Below are positions 48,930 through 60,030 of a stretch of DNA of 64,000 nt, piece by piece. The notes under the pieces were generated by a model. It did no database searches and was not told where the DNA came from. It saw only the letters and a list, made by a program, of their open reading frames with translations. The first letter of the stretch is position 1. Each line of letters begins with the position of its first letter. The position numbers were made by a program, and so were the translations under genes. Origin of the DNA: Deroplatys truncata (taxonomy: Eukaryota; Arthropoda; Insecta; Mantodea; Mantidae); contig CM060990.1 in NCBI GenBank assembly GCA_030765065.1, forward strand, positions 279,585,341 to 279,649,340, in the 5' to 3' direction.

Positions 48930-51900
48930 TTAACCTCCCGCAACTTATTCCCCCGGAGGGCCGTTCACTCATCGCTCTAAAGCGAGAGGATGCGGCGACG
49001 TAAAATAATACACAAATCCGACGAGGAAACAACAGAGGTAAAATATCTGGGTAATAAAATCGCCGATCTGGCAGCGGCGTCGGCAGACTCATTACCTGAG
49101 ATGCCCACATGACCTGGAATCCACACGAAGGAGACGCTGATGTCAGAGGCACCAAGCGAGTGGAGCAGGTCATGTATGCGCTGTACGAGGGGGTGGTAAT
49201 TGTACAGCGCGTTAATACACCGAAGGACACTCAGGGAGTACGTACAAACAACACAGTACCGCAATTCGTTCCGCTGAATGTATAAAACAGATTGATAAAT
49301 ACTAAAAAGTTCGGCGGTAAAAATCTAACATTGCCCAGGTAAACGAAAGGTAAAACTATGGTCATCAAACACAACGACACACCCTACTCCTACATCAGTC
49401 ATAGGCCCATCAGTATAAATAAAATGACATTACCCGAATTGCACCTGTAGCTCTAAAAACGCTGATCTAAAGGCTGAAGAAGGGGTCTCATTTTTCGACA
49501 TCGACGTTAACCCAAGGTGACAGTGGGCCTCAGTGCGCAACCATGGAGGAAAACGCGTTTCCCCTCTTGGAACTGCCGGCGCTGGCGTAACGTCCAAATG
49601 CCGAAGAAGTTGTCGAAATCGATCCCCTGGAGGGACCAATGCAGAGGAGCTAACTAAATATTGCCGATCAAACGAATCCGCGTAAAATAGCTCGAAGGAC
49701 GGGTGGTCAGGCAAGCTTGAGAGTCGACAGGCATAGCTGCACAAAAGCATCTCACGCCTGAAGGACAGCGGCAGCTCTGCAGCTTCTGCATATAGACTAG
49801 GTACAGGGCTGGTTGGAAAGGCACCTCTAGCGGCTCTTATGCCACGATAGTGAATGGCATTCAATCGGCGTAACACAGATGGACGTGCCGACAAATAGAC
49901 AATACACCCGTAATGAGCTTGGATCGGACCAAAGAGCAACAAAGATGCAGAAGGACGGTCCGATCAGCTCCTCAGGATGTGCCACTTAAAACACGTAAAA
50001 GATTAAGAGAACGGTCACACTTTGCTTTTAAAAACGAAATCTGCGAAATCCAGCTCAGCTTTCCATCATAGATCAACCTCAAAAATTTCTCCTCGTCTGT
50101 AAACGGAAGTATCCCCGGCCCAAGATGGAAAGAAGGCGGAGGGAAAGTCTTCCGGCGCCAGAAATTGGTATAGACGGATTTTTTGGCGGAGAAATTAAAG
50201 CCGTTGGCGTTACTCCAGGCATAGAGACGGTCGATACAGCTCTGGAGACGGTATTCAAGCAGACAGGTTCGCCGTAAACTGCAATAAATCGCAAAATCAT
50301 CAACAAAAAGGGACGATGAAATACCAGGTGGAATACATTAAACAATGGGGTTGATAGCAATCGCAAAAAGTGTGACACTGAGTACACAGCCCTGCGGTAC
50401 TCCGTTCTCTTGAAATAATCGACTAGCTAAAACCGAGCCTACACGTACACGAAAGACGCGGTCCGGCATAAACTCCCGAAATAATATGGGAAGACGACCG
50501 CGTAAATTCCATGCGTGGAGTTTACGTAAAATGCCGCCCCTCCAACAAGTGTCATAAACTTTCTCCAGGTCAAAAACACAGCCACTGTTTGACACTTTCT
50601 CAGAAAGCCATTCTTAACATGCGTCAACAGATACACCAAATGGTCGACGGTAGAGCGATGGCGACGAAATCCACACTGATTGTTCGCTAGAAGTTTCTGA
50701 GACTCAAGCCACCATGTCAACCGCCCGTTGATCATGCGCTCTATCACCTTGCAAATGCAACTGGTATGGGAGATAGGGAGGTAGCTGGAAGGTAGTTGGC
50801 GATCCTTACCAGGCTTAAGTATAAGGACAATGGTGACTTCACGCCAAACAGAAGGACAAATGCCCTCTTGACAAATACGGTTATAGACCTGTACAAAAAA
50901 ACAGTTTACTGTTTGCTGAAAGATTCTTTAACATCAGGACATGAATGCCGTCCGGCCCAGGAGCGGAGTGCCTAGAGCAATGGAGAGAATCCTCCAGCTC
51001 CCTCATTGTAAATAGTTCATTATAACACTCTGTATTAGCAGACCTAAAATTATAGGTCTCGGATTCCAGCCGGTCTTTGAGAGAGCAAAATCCGGCGGAA
51101 TAATGGGCAGAACTAAAAACCGTTTCAAAGGTAGCACCCAGAGTATTACCAATTGCAGCCGGAACCACTATGGTGGCAATGGAAACCTGAAGGCCAGACA
51201 CAGTACAATGCGACACTTTACCGTAGAAGCGACGAGGTTTATCCCAAACAACAGAGGAAGGCATGAATCGATTAAAAGACTCGACAAAACGAGTCCAAGA
51301 AGCCTTCTTGCTATCCTGAATAATGCGACGAGCCCTGGTGCGCGATTGTTTAAAAGTAACCAAATTAACAAGTGTAAGGTGTCGCCGAAACACCCTAAGT
51401 GCAGTTCTACGGGCACGAACGGCGTCCTGACAATCCTCGTTCCACCACGGAACAGGTATACGCCAAGGGTGAGAGGATGGACTGGGAATTGTGCGTTCGT
51501 AGGCAGATAAAATCGTAGACAAAAAGTGCTGCACCATTTGGTTAACGTCAGTGAAGGGGTAGTCCTCTAAACACACGAGGCTGAATACAATCTCCAGACG
51601 GCTTTTCTGAATATCAGCGTAGATACACTGGAATCCTGGAAGTGGTGAGAAAGAAGAGAAACGATGCAAGGGTAATGGTCGCTGGAATAGGTGTCACTGC
51701 ACTGCAGACGATAAGCAAGTTGGATGGAGCAAACGGCAAGGTCAAAGTGAAGAATGTACCAGAAGAATCAGACAGAAGAGTTCCCCTCGCACAAGCCCTT
51801 GGCGAACCACACAGGGGGTAATGGGCATTAAAACATCCCAAAAGGAGAAATGGTGTTGGGAGACCGGACAAGAGATCTTGAATGTCCGCGATAGCGAGGG

Positions 51901-52171
51901 GAGACGATGGAGGTGAATACACAGAGCAAACAGAAAAGGAAAAACCGGGTAAGTGAAGTCTAATGGCAACAGCTTCCAAGTCGGACGTAAGTGTGAGAGG
52001 CTGAAAATGAATGGCGTTACGCACTAATAGCATGACACCACAATGAGTAGGAGAATCCTCATCTGGATAAAGATCGTACCGAAACGGAGTATAACCACGG
52101 AGGGTAAAAGGATCGTGAGGGTGAAGTTTGGTCTCCTGCATACACACAACCATAGGTGAATTGAAACGCAA
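48930..52171 (-). pseudogene. ORF2 of the nested I-group element (endonuclease, RT, RNase H)
   Basis: The endonuclease at 51614-52171 begins SPMVVCMQETKLHPHDPF. The catalytic block that reads GDFNAHH in the copy at 10925 reads GCFNAHY near 51815-51840, so the catalytic aspartate is lost. The linker and fingers (50881-51669) contain PWWNEDCQDAV and FNAMKSSVVWDK-type sequence. The reverse transcriptase at 50100-50747 has NQCGFRRHRSTVDHL, ENGVPQGCVLSV and, in another frame near 50300, SLFVDDFAIYC with the catalytic V-D-D. Then comes a long connection region (49430-49942). The RNase H at 48977-49264 has WIPGHVGISGNESADAAAR with its histidine and last aspartate. Several frameshifts divide the domains. 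Confidence 0.9.
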
Positions 52172-52255
52172 TAAAAATTTCAGTTCCGCCCTATGCGATA
52201 GTGCAACACGTAAATTCCTGGTCAGGATAGCAATTAAGAAAATGGGTTAAACTGT

Positions 52256-53571
52256 CTACTTAGAAGGGCGGCTTAAAATTACCTTTTGCTTAACCTTTGG
52301 GCTTGGGCTTTTGGTATGGGGTAGGTCAGACTCCATAGCCTCTTCGAAGGGAGGGCCCACGTGCTCAGAAGCAGAAATTGATTCCAGCGCCGAGAATCGG
52401 TTCTGGCTGGCAATGGGCGAGGTGTCCCGCTGAGCGCGTCTTGTCCTAGGAGCATCCTGGGACTGCGACCTTCGAGAGGGAGAAGGTGAACCTTTCTTAC
52501 CGCGCACACGCGACATGTCTTTCAGAAAATCGTCTCTCCAAAGTTTCTGCCTTGGCTTCTTGACAGCGCTTTGCGACTTCAGTAACTTGGGACCAGCTTT
52601 TGAGAGCTTGATAACAGTGCCAGAAATGGACGGCAGGATGGCTGTGGCAGTCAATCAGTCATGGTCCAGCTCTGTGTTTCGGCATTCTTTTGGGGCACTG
52701 GCGAGGCAACAACAGAACTAAACGTGCCAGATCACAGGAGCTAAGGTTGCCGCGCATGGTAGCGCCTCCGGGCTTCGGCGAAGGATAGTTTCTCCTTTAC
52801 CCGGATCTGCTGGATCGCCTTCTCGTCCAAATAACGCGGACAGTTGGCAATTGAAGCAGAATGGGACCCTTTGCAGTTTACGCAGACGGGGGCGGATAAA
52901 CAGGTACCATCGTGTGAGGGCTCACTACAAGAGGCACAGATGGAAACGGCACTTTTGTAAAAGACTTGCGTATGCCCAAAATGTTGGCATTTAAAACAAC
53001 GCAAAGGTCTAGGAATATATGGCCTCACCGCAATGCGTTCGTACCCTGCTGTAATGCTCGTGGGCAGATCGACGCCATCAAATGTTTTAAGCAGGATACG
53101 AGTGGGTACCAATACTCCGTCGCGTTTGGCCTGCACTCGATGCACTGCTGTCACCTTTTGGTCTGAAAGATAGTCTACGAGTTCATCGTCCGACATACCA
53201 TCGAGGCTATGAGTGGTAACGACGCCCCGACAGGAATTCAATGTGCGGTGCTTCTCAACACGGATGGGATAGCCGTGGAGAAGCGTAGCGCGCAACAAGG
53301 TCTTACTTTGCTGATCGGACTTCGTTTGTGCTAATAAGGAACCATTCCGTAGACGAGTGCAGGACTGAACCGCACCAGCAATAGCATCAATGCCCTTCTG
53401 AATAATGAAAGCGTTCACCTTCTCAAAGCTTTGTCCTTCCTCTGTTCTTGAAGTAACCAAGAAACAACCAGTTGTCGGTGGTGCTACTTCTGTTACTAAG
53501 ACTTTTCGTTGCTTGTTATTAATAATGGAGAAAAGATGCTCCATAGCGAAAGAAATCCTCCACCATTGCAA
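52256..53571 (-). pseudogene. ORF1 (gag-like) of the nested I-group element
   Basis: A frame of 276 codons (52741-53571) contains SDQQSKTLLRATLLHGY and an RNA-binding C-terminal region with three zinc knuckles: CFKCQHFGHTQVFY, where the last cysteine is tyrosine; CASCSEPSHDGTC; and CVNCKGSHSASIANC. The usual IRVKEKLSFAEARRRY helix follows. After a stop and frame change at about 52741, the proline/serine/arginine-rich C-terminal part continues to 52256 (SPIASQNRFSALES). The knuckle pattern is that of I/R1/LOA-type ORF1 proteins, which coat the element RNA. Confidence 0.85.
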
Positions 53572-54187
53572 CCGTCTCCGACCTCGGGCTCTGACTTCCC
53601 TGGCGTTAACCCCGGCTTGAGCGAGTGACCTATCTATACCAAACTTACCCCAGGGTCACACCTCCCAAAACATAAACAGAGGGACCCAATCGCCGTCAGA
53701 AGTCAGCAGCTCATGCAATGTCCCCACCCGCGGGACTGCAGTTGAACAGCGGATACGAACACATACCCTACATGACGACCCCGTGTGGTGGGGATGACGC
53801 CAGTACCCACTCACCCAGCTGCACACCCAGTGCGCGGATATCCGTCAGGCTGTGTCCACGGAGGATTAAAATAAAAGATTAAAAGCAACTAAAATGTGTG
53901 GGCGTTTCGCACTCAAGGTAGGCCGGCGAAGAAGGAAAATAAATTTGTGAATGAATGGACGTGGGGCGAAATATGCGTAAATAGAAGAGAGAAGTAAGAA
54001 ACGATGGTGAGGGGCGTCATGGAATGAAATGCACAGAACGCACGAGAGCCTACCTTGAGTCCCCCGGTCACGAGAACGAACCCACCTCCACCGGACGAGG
54101 GTGGAATGATAATGATGGCGATGAAAGGCTCGGGAACACCCGGGTACGCCAAAATCGTATCACATAAGGTGTGCCCCTGGGGTTTTT

Positions 54188-54198
54188 TTCATCTGTGA
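54188..54198. repeat. Target site duplication, 5' side of the nested retrotransposon
   Basis: TTCATCTGTGA, identical to 48319-48329. Directly right of it the polymerase motif A region continues (minus strand). Confidence 0.9.
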
Positions 54199-56285
54199 AC
54201 AACCTTAAATTTCTATTTGGCATAGGATTGGTCATCGAAGCACCGCATAAATTGTTGATGTCCATATAGGATAAGTATGGTGTTTATTTGCGATTATGTC
54301 CAAGAAGGTATTTGTTGGTGGCATTTGCATGGCTCTTTGATGTGGTACACATAGCACCCCTGATTCAAGACTCAGATTGACTTGAGTATTTCTTTATTAT
54401 GAATGAGGTCCAAATTGATCCTGGTCACCTTCAGCATGGCGTCGAATGCAAGCCCTGGATGGATAGAGTATCAGCAAGGGTCCAATTTTTTCACCTCCAT
54501 AGATAGGCCCCTAAACTTCTGGAATGAATCGGCTAACAACAGCGTATCCGTCTTCAGGTCCAGGTCGCTGTATTCAACCAGATTTCTTATATTGAAGATA
54601 TTCCAGACTTTGACGGTGTGATTGTACTCTTTCTGATATGGTATTGAATTTATCTATTGAAGGCACTGATGTTTGTTTGTAGTCTTGAAGGCTAGTCAAC
54701 GTAGTTATAAGGGAATATTCCCTTAGATCTCACCAACTGCTTATGTTCGGGATCAGGATACTCAGAGTTGGTGGTCTTGAACTTGTCATTGCTCAGCATG
54801 CTGGCTAAACTAGATAGCTTATCGTTCAAGAAGTTAAATCTATCTAGAATTCTGAAAAAGATACTACAGTACCTTTTTATTAATGCAATATACTTCTCAG
54901 AAGAGTTTGAGATACACGAAATAGGATTATCATATGCTAGGTGTTGCATCAGGAAATGGCTGTCATAATTGCTAAGACAATGAAAAAAGACGGGTATAAA
55001 ATCGGGTACCCGTTTATTGAAATTGCATACATTATGAGCAGGCCCCAGGAATACACCAGGCACTTGGCAGTGATCGCGGAACTTCAAGTTATCTACCTCA
55101 AACTCCTTCTTGCATATGTGACAATGACAAGCATTATCGAAATCAGCCACGTCCTGGGTAGTCAAGCTCATTTCTTCTTTGCGGCTATATTGGTCAATGG
55201 CCATATCGGCTATTAACCGAATCTCAATGAAGAGCTTCTTGATTGCTTCAGAACCCCTGAATAGCTTAAATCTCAACAATGAGTCGTCATGGTGACATAC
55301 GAGCTTAAGAGGTATTGATATAGCCTCATGATGCTGGATAGTGCGAGTCCAACTGTGGTTAGCCGACGGCTCACAGGACCGAACTCTGGCTAACACGCTC
55401 TCAATATCGGCATACACAACAAAATCTACAGTTGTACCCTTCGAGGAGGATGAGAACCCAATCATTCCCCCTGGTTAGGCATTTTGAGCACCTGACACTG
55501 CATACACTTTAACTGGTGCTTTTTAAAATCATCTTTATTATTGAAGTGTTTCAGGCAGGGCTCGCATACCCAGTGTTTCCCGTTATGTTTGCTGAACTGT
55601 GATCTCGTCAGCCTTGATATATCCTTAATCAGGCAGTAGTGAGATCTTCCATTTTGTTCAATTAGTAGTAAATTAACCATGAAGTCTTTCTTAGTGCTGG
55701 CTTGGTATAACGGTATAACTGAACTCTCCCTTTCTATCCCAATACTAAAATTGACACTCCTGGAATTTGCCGTTTAAAGTCAGGAATCTCATGCAGACTT
55801 ACAGGGAACTCTATCCCATTGTAATTGAAGGCTTTGAATAACTTTTCTGCGGGGTATTTTCTCGTCCTTTGACCGTTGGACTTCACGGGATACTTTGCAG
55901 CGAACAAACATTATGCAAAACAGTACTCATCGTCCTTTTTATATTTCGTACAGCCCCCTTATTGCTGATTGCCAGGGGTAGCTCTATGTAATGCCATGCA
56001 TTCAAGAGATTATGGAAGCTGGTTTCAATATCAAAAGCCCGGACTGCGAGCGGAGATTTTGAGATTGCACTTTCTTCGAAATTCGATATGTTTTCTAGAA
56101 TTTCGTCGACCGTAGAGGTAAATAAGGCATCAAGATTACTTGATTGAAGACCCAACTTTGTCTTTCTGTTGAAACAGATGGTTTCGCTATGCTCTTTTTC
56201 AGGAGATTGTATGAGATATGTAATTTCAACCGAAATGTTTACTTTAAAGCTTGAATAGCTTCTCCTGAGTACAGAAACCATCTCT
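54199..56285 (-). pseudogene. Polinton DNA polymerase B, N-terminal and exonuclease part
   Basis: Read on the minus strand from 56285 downward: SPLAVRAFDIETSFHNLLNAW region near 55940-56050; a zinc-finger block HYCLIKDISRLTRSQFSKHNGK with CEPC...H...C near 55490-55640; DFVVYADIESVLARV near 55395-55430 with the exonuclease D-x-E; and CHICKKEFEVDNLKFRDHCQ near 55040-55135. FIPVFFHCLSNYDSHFLMQHL follows near 54945-55010 as the exonuclease II region. Then come SDLDLKTDTLLLADSFQKFRG near 54510-54575 and DINNLCGASM near 54230-54262, the palm motif A. Stops near 54690, 54480 and 55465 and several frame changes are present. Confidence 0.9.
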
Positions 56286-56289
56286 CCCT

Positions 56290-56722
56290 CAATATAATGC
56301 TTTTACGCTCCTACAGAAATACCTGGGGTCAGCTATCTCTGGAATGTTTTCTATACGGCTATTGAAAAAGCATCCCTTGAAAGCTGATTCAATAACCTTG
56401 CACTCTAGCTGAGTATGACTAACCGTTAGTTGTTTTGGTACTGTTGCTGGATGCGACGACGTCACTCTCGCAGGACGAGGCGTTGGTGGTATTATCAGTG
56501 GTAGGTGAGCTGTCCTGATAATGATCTGCACGCCTGATCCCTGATGGCCTTGCAATTGGCGATGGCGGGGCCATGAAAAGTCCTGGATGGGTGAGGAGAT
56601 TCATTCCTTGACCGTAATGCTCTTCAGCTTCGTGAGGCCTCTTGGACCCCGGAGCGAGGGCTGGTTACTGCTACTTTGAACCTTAGGCTCCGGGTTCATG
56701 TCTAGTCCCATAGGTTCTCAAA
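56290..56722 (-). pseudogene. Polymerase gene exon 4 (proline/serine-rich linker and start of the conserved part)
   Basis: It is preceded by a pyrimidine-rich stretch and TTGTTTGAG at 56723 as an acceptor candidate. Entering in phase 1 it reads MGLDMNPEPKVQSSSNQPSL before a stop near 56607. After frame changes it gives the disordered block at 56419-56604, rich in serine and threonine, and then ECKVIESAFKGCFFNSRIEN near 56330-56400. The latter is the first conserved block of Polinton polymerases (usually 'FKI-x-x-SAFKGRF'). Confidence 0.6.
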
Positions 56723-56911
56723 CAATAGGAAGAAAAGCAGAATGAATTAGCATGCAAGTTATTCATAAACCAAATATAATGGTCATATTTAATGTAAAAA
56801 ATATATCTTCATTTAACAACTGATGAAATTCAATTAACACTTATACATTAATGAATATTATGTTTTCCTTCATGATAGTAAAAACCAGCAAAAATTACGG
56901 TTAAGACTCAC

Positions 56912-57144
56912 CATTCAATTTGCGAAGCAACTGCAAGAACACACTCCTATATGCACAATTCAGGCATTCACAACTCCTCTAACTTAGGATGTTAAACCAG
57001 ACATCCTTCATGTGCATTGGAGCCACGTTTGCGAATCCGGGAGGAGCAGTAGACAGGCAGTCTTGCGAGAAGATGGGCGTTGGTAAACTATGTTCACCAT
57101 CGTCGCAGTCCGCCACAAGCGTAGATGAAACCGATTCAGTAACT
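56912..57144 (-). pseudogene. Polymerase gene exon 3
   Basis: The acceptor ATTGTTCTAG lies just right of 57144 and the donor GTGAGT just left of the exon end at about 56912. Entering in phase 1 the frame reads ESVSSTLVADCDDGEH and continues to a stop near 56985. A different frame then ends in CECLNCAYRSVFLQLLRKLNG at the donor, again in phase 1. The ending resembles that of exon 2, suggesting exon duplication. One indel breaks the frame. Confidence 0.55.
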
Positions 57145-57325
57145 AGAACAATATATTAGACTGTAAGTTACATTGTAAATGTTAAAAAATATAAATGAAT
57201 GCAGAAAACTTTTTATTTAATTATTTATAAACAAATGTGGTAAACATGTTTGATTTTATGCTTATAATGGAAGTAGAATGTTTTCCTAGAAACGCAGCTA
57301 AAGATAATTTAATAGCTAGACTTAC

Positions 57326-57712
57326 CCTTCTCATCGCTAAAGAACTGCATTAGCGCAGCACTGTATTCACGGTTAACACAGTCGCAAAACCCCTCAGCAG
57401 CGATGTCCATGCCTGCGCGCGGTGCAGTAGCTGGAACATCCTCAAACCCAGGAGTCGGCGGTGTTATATAATCGCCCCCAGATAAGGTAGGCGTTAGAGG
57501 GCTGCTAATATTAAAGCTGGCGGTGGCGTTCCCGGGTCTGATGTTATCGGATCCCAGCAATGATTCCGGCGCAACGGGCTCTGGTGCACTGAAGCCTACT
57601 GCGCTCTGCTCAGCTGCTGGTTCTCTACGCTTATAGTTTGTGAGGCTAAGCCGTGATCCTCCACCTCTGGTGAATGCGGCTCTAGCGTCTCCATTGATGT
57701 TTGCAGTGTTAC
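57326..57712 (-). CDS. Polymerase gene exon 2
   Basis: The acceptor TTTTTTCCAG precedes 57712 and the donor GTAAGT follows 57326. The exon is 387 bp, divisible by three, and reads open throughout in the phase set by exon 1. It includes GGGSRLSLTNYKRREPAAEQ, a serine/threonine/proline-rich low-complexity middle, and the end GFCDCVNREYSAALMQFF. No enzyme motif; this is a disordered leader ahead of the polymerase. It is one of the undamaged exons of the gene. Confidence 0.6.
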
Positions 57713-59746
57713 CTGGAAAAAATGTTTTTGAGTATGTAGACTCGATTGCTTTTTATAACTGTTGAAAACATGAATGAGTGGACAAATCCACGTGAGTGTA
57801 AACGGAAGAAGAATGTGTAGACAAAAAATCCTTGTTATGTGGAAAAAAGAGTGAGTTGGGAAATCCGTCTGAATGTTAATGGAAGAAGAGCGTGCAGAGA
57901 AATCCCTCTGATGTGGAAAAAAAAGAGTTTGCGGAGAAACCTGTATGAATGTTAATAAAAGAGGAACGTGTAGAGAAATCTCTATGATGTGAAAAACAGT
58001 GAGGGAGAAAAGCAAATGGATGTTAATGGAAGAAGAACGTGTAGAGAAATATCTGTGATGTGGAAAAAGAGTGAGTGGGAAAACAGTATGAATGTTAATG
58101 GTAGAAGAATATCTAGAGAAAACCGAATGAATGTTAGTGGAAGAAGAGTGTGCAGAGAAATCCCTGTGATGTGGAAAAATAGTGCAGAAAAAACCGTGTG
58201 AGTATGCCTGAGAAAACAGTATGAATGTTAATGGAAGAAGAATGTGTAGAAAAATCCCTGTGATGTTGAAAAAGTGAGTAGGGAAAACCGTATGAATGTT
58301 AATGGAAGAAGAGTGTGCAGAGAAAACCGTGTGAGTGTGAATGGAAGAAGAATGTATAGAGAAAACCGTATGAATGCTAACGGAAGAAGAGTGTGCAGAG
58401 AAAACCCTGTGATGTGGCAAAAAGAGTGTGCAGACTAAACCGTGTAGGTATGAATGGAAGAAGAGGGAGTAGAGCAAACCGTATGAAAGTTAATGGAAGA
58501 AGAGGGTGTAGAGAAATTCCTGGGATGTTGAAAATGTGAGAATGGAAAAGCGTATGAATGTTAATGGAAGAAGATTGTGCAGAGAAAACCGTGTGATGTG
58601 GAAAAAGATAGTGCAGAGAGAACCGTCTGACAATGAATGGAAGAAGAGGGTGTAGAGAAAACCGTATGAATGTTAATAGAAGAAGAGTATGTAGATAAAT
58701 CTCTGCGTTGTGGAAAAAGAGTGAGTAGGGAAAACCGTATGAGTGTTAATGGAAGAATGTATAGCGAAAACCGAATGAATGTTAATGGAAGAAGAGTGTG
58801 AAGAGAAATCCCTGTGATGTGGAAAGTAAGAGTGCAGAAAAAACCGTGTGAGTATGAATGGAAGAGGGAGTAGAGAAACCGTATGAATGTTAACAGAAGA
58901 AGAGTGTGTAGAGAAATCCCTGTGATGTTGAAAAAGTGAGTAGGGAAAACAGTATGAATGTTAATGAAAGAAGAATGTGCAGAGAAAATCGTGTGAGTGT
59001 GAATGGAGGAAGAATGTGTAGAGAAAACCGTACGAGTGTTAATGGAAGAAGAGTGTGCAGAGAAATCCCTGTTATGTGGCAAAAAGGGTGTGCAGAGAAA
59101 ACCCGGTGAGTATGAATGGAAGAAAATGGTGTAGAGAAACCGTATGAACGTTAATGGAAGAAGAGTGTGTATAGAAATACCTGGTATATTGATAAGGTGA
59201 GTAGGGAAAACCGTATGAATGTTAATGGAAGAAGTGTGTGCAGAGAAAACCGTGTGAGTGTGAACGGAAGAAGAATGTATAGAGGAAACCGTATTTATGT
59301 TAATGGAAGAAGAGTGTGCAGAGAAATCCCTGTGTTGTGGAAAAAAAGACAGTGCAGAGAAAACCGCGTGAGTAGGAATGGAAGAAGAGGGTGTAGATAA
59401 AACCGTATGAATGTTAATGGAAGAAGAGTGTGTAGCTGAATCCCTGTAATGTTGGAAAAGTGAGTAGGGAAAACTGTATGAATGTTAATGGAAGAAGAAC
59501 GTGTAGAGAAATGTTATGTGAAAAAAGAGTGAGTAGGGAAAACCGTATGAATGTTAATGTTTTAGGATGTAAAGAACTATTCGCACCAGCGATGAAAGCT
59601 CTACATTGTTTTAAAAATTTAATTTGGAAGATAATTGTTAAGAAAATGAAGTTCAGATAAAAATATGATTCTATTGCACAGATTCGTATTTCATGCACTG
59701 TATCGTTTAAACAAAATTGAAGCCATCGTAAAAAGTCAACACTCAC
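57713..59746 (-). other. First intron of the polymerase gene
   Basis: It begins GTGAGTGTT at 59746 (minus strand) and ends TTTTTTCCAG at 57713, about 2,034 bp. Nearly all of it is the minisatellite described separately. The exon frame is open across the junction in phase 1. Confidence 0.6.
57800..59560. repeat. Intronic minisatellite, composite units of about 39 and 33 bp
   Basis: About 25-30 copies of GAAAACCGTATGAATGTTAATGG-AAGAAGAGTGTGCAGA-like units alternate with GAAATCCCTGTGATGTGGAAAAAGAGTGAG-like units. Base changes and small indels vary among copies. On the minus strand it yields long false open frames rich in serine, histidine and phenylalanine. It fills intron 1 of the polymerase gene. 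Confidence 0.9.
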
Positions 59747-59753
59747 CTTGCAT
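59747..59753 (-). CDS. Polymerase gene exon 1 (start codon and two more bases of coding)
   Basis: Minus strand ATGCAAG directly before the donor GTGAGT. Only seven coding bases stand in this exon, leaving phase 1, which fits exon 2. The minus-strand sequence upstream to about 59850 is a plausible 5' UTR. The call rests on splice phase and position next to the promoter. Confidence 0.45.
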
Positions 59754-59886
59754 CGTATTAATGTTGATGAATGTTATGTAGAAAGCAATCACACACTTCT
59801 TGAAATTAAAACTGCAGCACACTGGTATTTTAATCTTCATGCAGAGTTAATAAACCCACTATGATTCTACCAATCCCCTCGAGCTG

Positions 59887-59894
59887 TTTATATA
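59887..59894 (-). promoter_or_regulatory. TATA box of the polymerase gene
   Basis: TATATAAA on the minus strand, 134 bp upstream of the proposed start codon and just inside the right terminal repeat. Confidence 0.5.
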
Positions 59895-60030
59895 GAGCCC
59901 TAAAGCCCCCTTGCGATGCCGGCACATCGTCATGGCGGGGGATGATTACATGCCACGTGATTACTGCATCCAATGGAATTTTCTCCTGCTGCACATGCGC
60001 AGAGAGACCTTTCTTTGTGTAACAATATAG

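Larger units (their letters stand above)
48330..54187 (-). mobile_element. Nested I-group non-LTR retrotransposon, full length, inserted in the polymerase gene
   Basis: It is flanked by identical 11 bp copies of TTCATCTGTGA (48319-48329 and 54188-54198). On the minus strand it starts AAAACCCCAGGGGCACACC and ends in a short ATCATCATCA tail after GCGCCCTTAAACCCCATCTC. Length is 5,858 bp. Order: GC-rich 5' UTR, ORF1, ORF2 with endonuclease, reverse transcriptase and RNase H, then a 3' UTR. It is the youngest of four family copies in the window because its ORF1 is nearly whole, but it still carries disabling changes. Both strands of the host element run through it only as pseudogene flanks. Confidence 0.95.

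Noticed and set aside
51103-51510. Plus-strand 135-codon frame
   Set aside because: It is the antisense shadow of the I-group ORF2 linker and reverse transcriptase start.
54068-54265. Minus-strand frame running from polymerase motif A into retrotransposon 5' UTR
   Set aside because: A chimera created by the insertion; the boundary at 54187/54188 is marked by the target duplication.
57596-59082. Minus-strand frames rich in serine, histidine and phenylalanine, up to 293 codons
   Set aside because: They lie in the minisatellite inside the polymerase intron and reflect the repeat. Only the short end at 57596-57712 overlaps a real exon, in another frame.
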